Shown in pieces: positions 63,768-64,000 of a stretch of DNA of 64,000 bases. This stretch comes from Ananas comosus (taxonomy: Eukaryota; Streptophyta; Magnoliopsida; Poales; Bromeliaceae). The stretch is taken from assembly GCF_001540865.1 (NCBI RefSeq), contig NC_033623.1, forward strand, positions 466,614-530,613. The letters run 5' to 3'. The position numbers were made by a program, and so were the translations under genes. The number at the start of each line of letters is the position of its first letter. The first letter of the stretch is position 1. Under the pieces are notes generated by a model. It made no database searches and was not told where the DNA came from. It saw only the letters and a list, made by a program, of their open reading frames with translations.

Positions 63768-64000
63768 CTTATTTTAAAAAAAGTGTCTCCTCAACCTATT
63801 AGGTTTAAAAGCTTTTATAATTTTAAAATTATTTTTTAAAAAAGTTTTTAAAAATAAAATTTTAAAAATATTCTTGTGCAACGACTAGTAGTCAATGGAT
63901 TTAAATTTATTTCTTGTCATGTGAGATGAAAAACATTACTATATATCGTAACAAGCTAATTATCAATATTTTTTTCCAAAAAAAAAAAGAGTTTGCCAAG

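Larger units (their letters stand above)
62187..64000. other. AT-rich right end of the window
   Basis: It contains (TA)n runs at 62425-62510 and 63728-63764, an 18-base perfect palindrome at 63271-63288, and one N at 63627. It may be intron of the endonuclease gene. No further exon was recognised. Confidence 0.5.

Overview
The window is nuclear DNA of a flowering plant, most likely a monocot. Genes carry many phase-consistent GT-AG introns, some coding exons are extremely GC-rich (the amine oxidase first exons) while spacers are AT-rich, and copia, TRIM, LINE, SINE, MULE, PIF/Harbinger and TA-flanked MITE-like elements are all present. The species cannot be fixed from sequence alone; a commelinid such as pineapple would fit.

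Layout. (1) 1-653: the 3' end of a copia retrotransposon with a complete 605-bp LTR. (2) 1012-2457 (+): the last three exons of a subtilisin-like protease whose 5' part lies outside the window. (3) 2893-6641 (-): a four-exon ankyrin-repeat protein, 757 aa. (4) 7614-11634 (+): a five-exon EMC8/9 subunit of the ER membrane protein complex, 207 aa. (5) 13460-21611 (-): sixteen exons encoding translation release factor eRF3, 542 aa. (6) 21612-26347: a repeat-rich spacer with a LINE 3' end, a TRIM-like element and homopolymers. (7) 26348-30518 (+) and 33272-40106 (-): two copper amine oxidase genes (741 and 730 aa) arranged tail to tail. (8) 44595-48609 (-): a seven-exon pICln homologue, 223 aa. 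(9) 48610-55270: a spacer with two Mutator-like non-autonomous elements and a truncated LINE that keeps an RNase H frame. (10) 55271-58643 (+): an LRR receptor-like protein with a probably inactive kinase domain, 664 aa. (11) 58644-64000: repeat-rich DNA holding three exons of a GEN-like/SEND1 endonuclease.

The exon models were assembled by hand. In each complete gene the splice phases close and the total length is a multiple of three. The genes do not form a pathway cluster. eRF3 (termination), EMC8/9 (membrane protein insertion) and pICln (Sm-protein methylation/snRNP assembly) are housekeeping genes. The two amine oxidases are a local inverted duplication. I found no convincing undescribed multi-gene system. 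The most interesting material is the well-bounded transposon landscape, the pseudokinase-type receptor, a coding-like fragment of unknown origin inside an amine oxidase intron, and single-N assembly scars next to perfect duplications.
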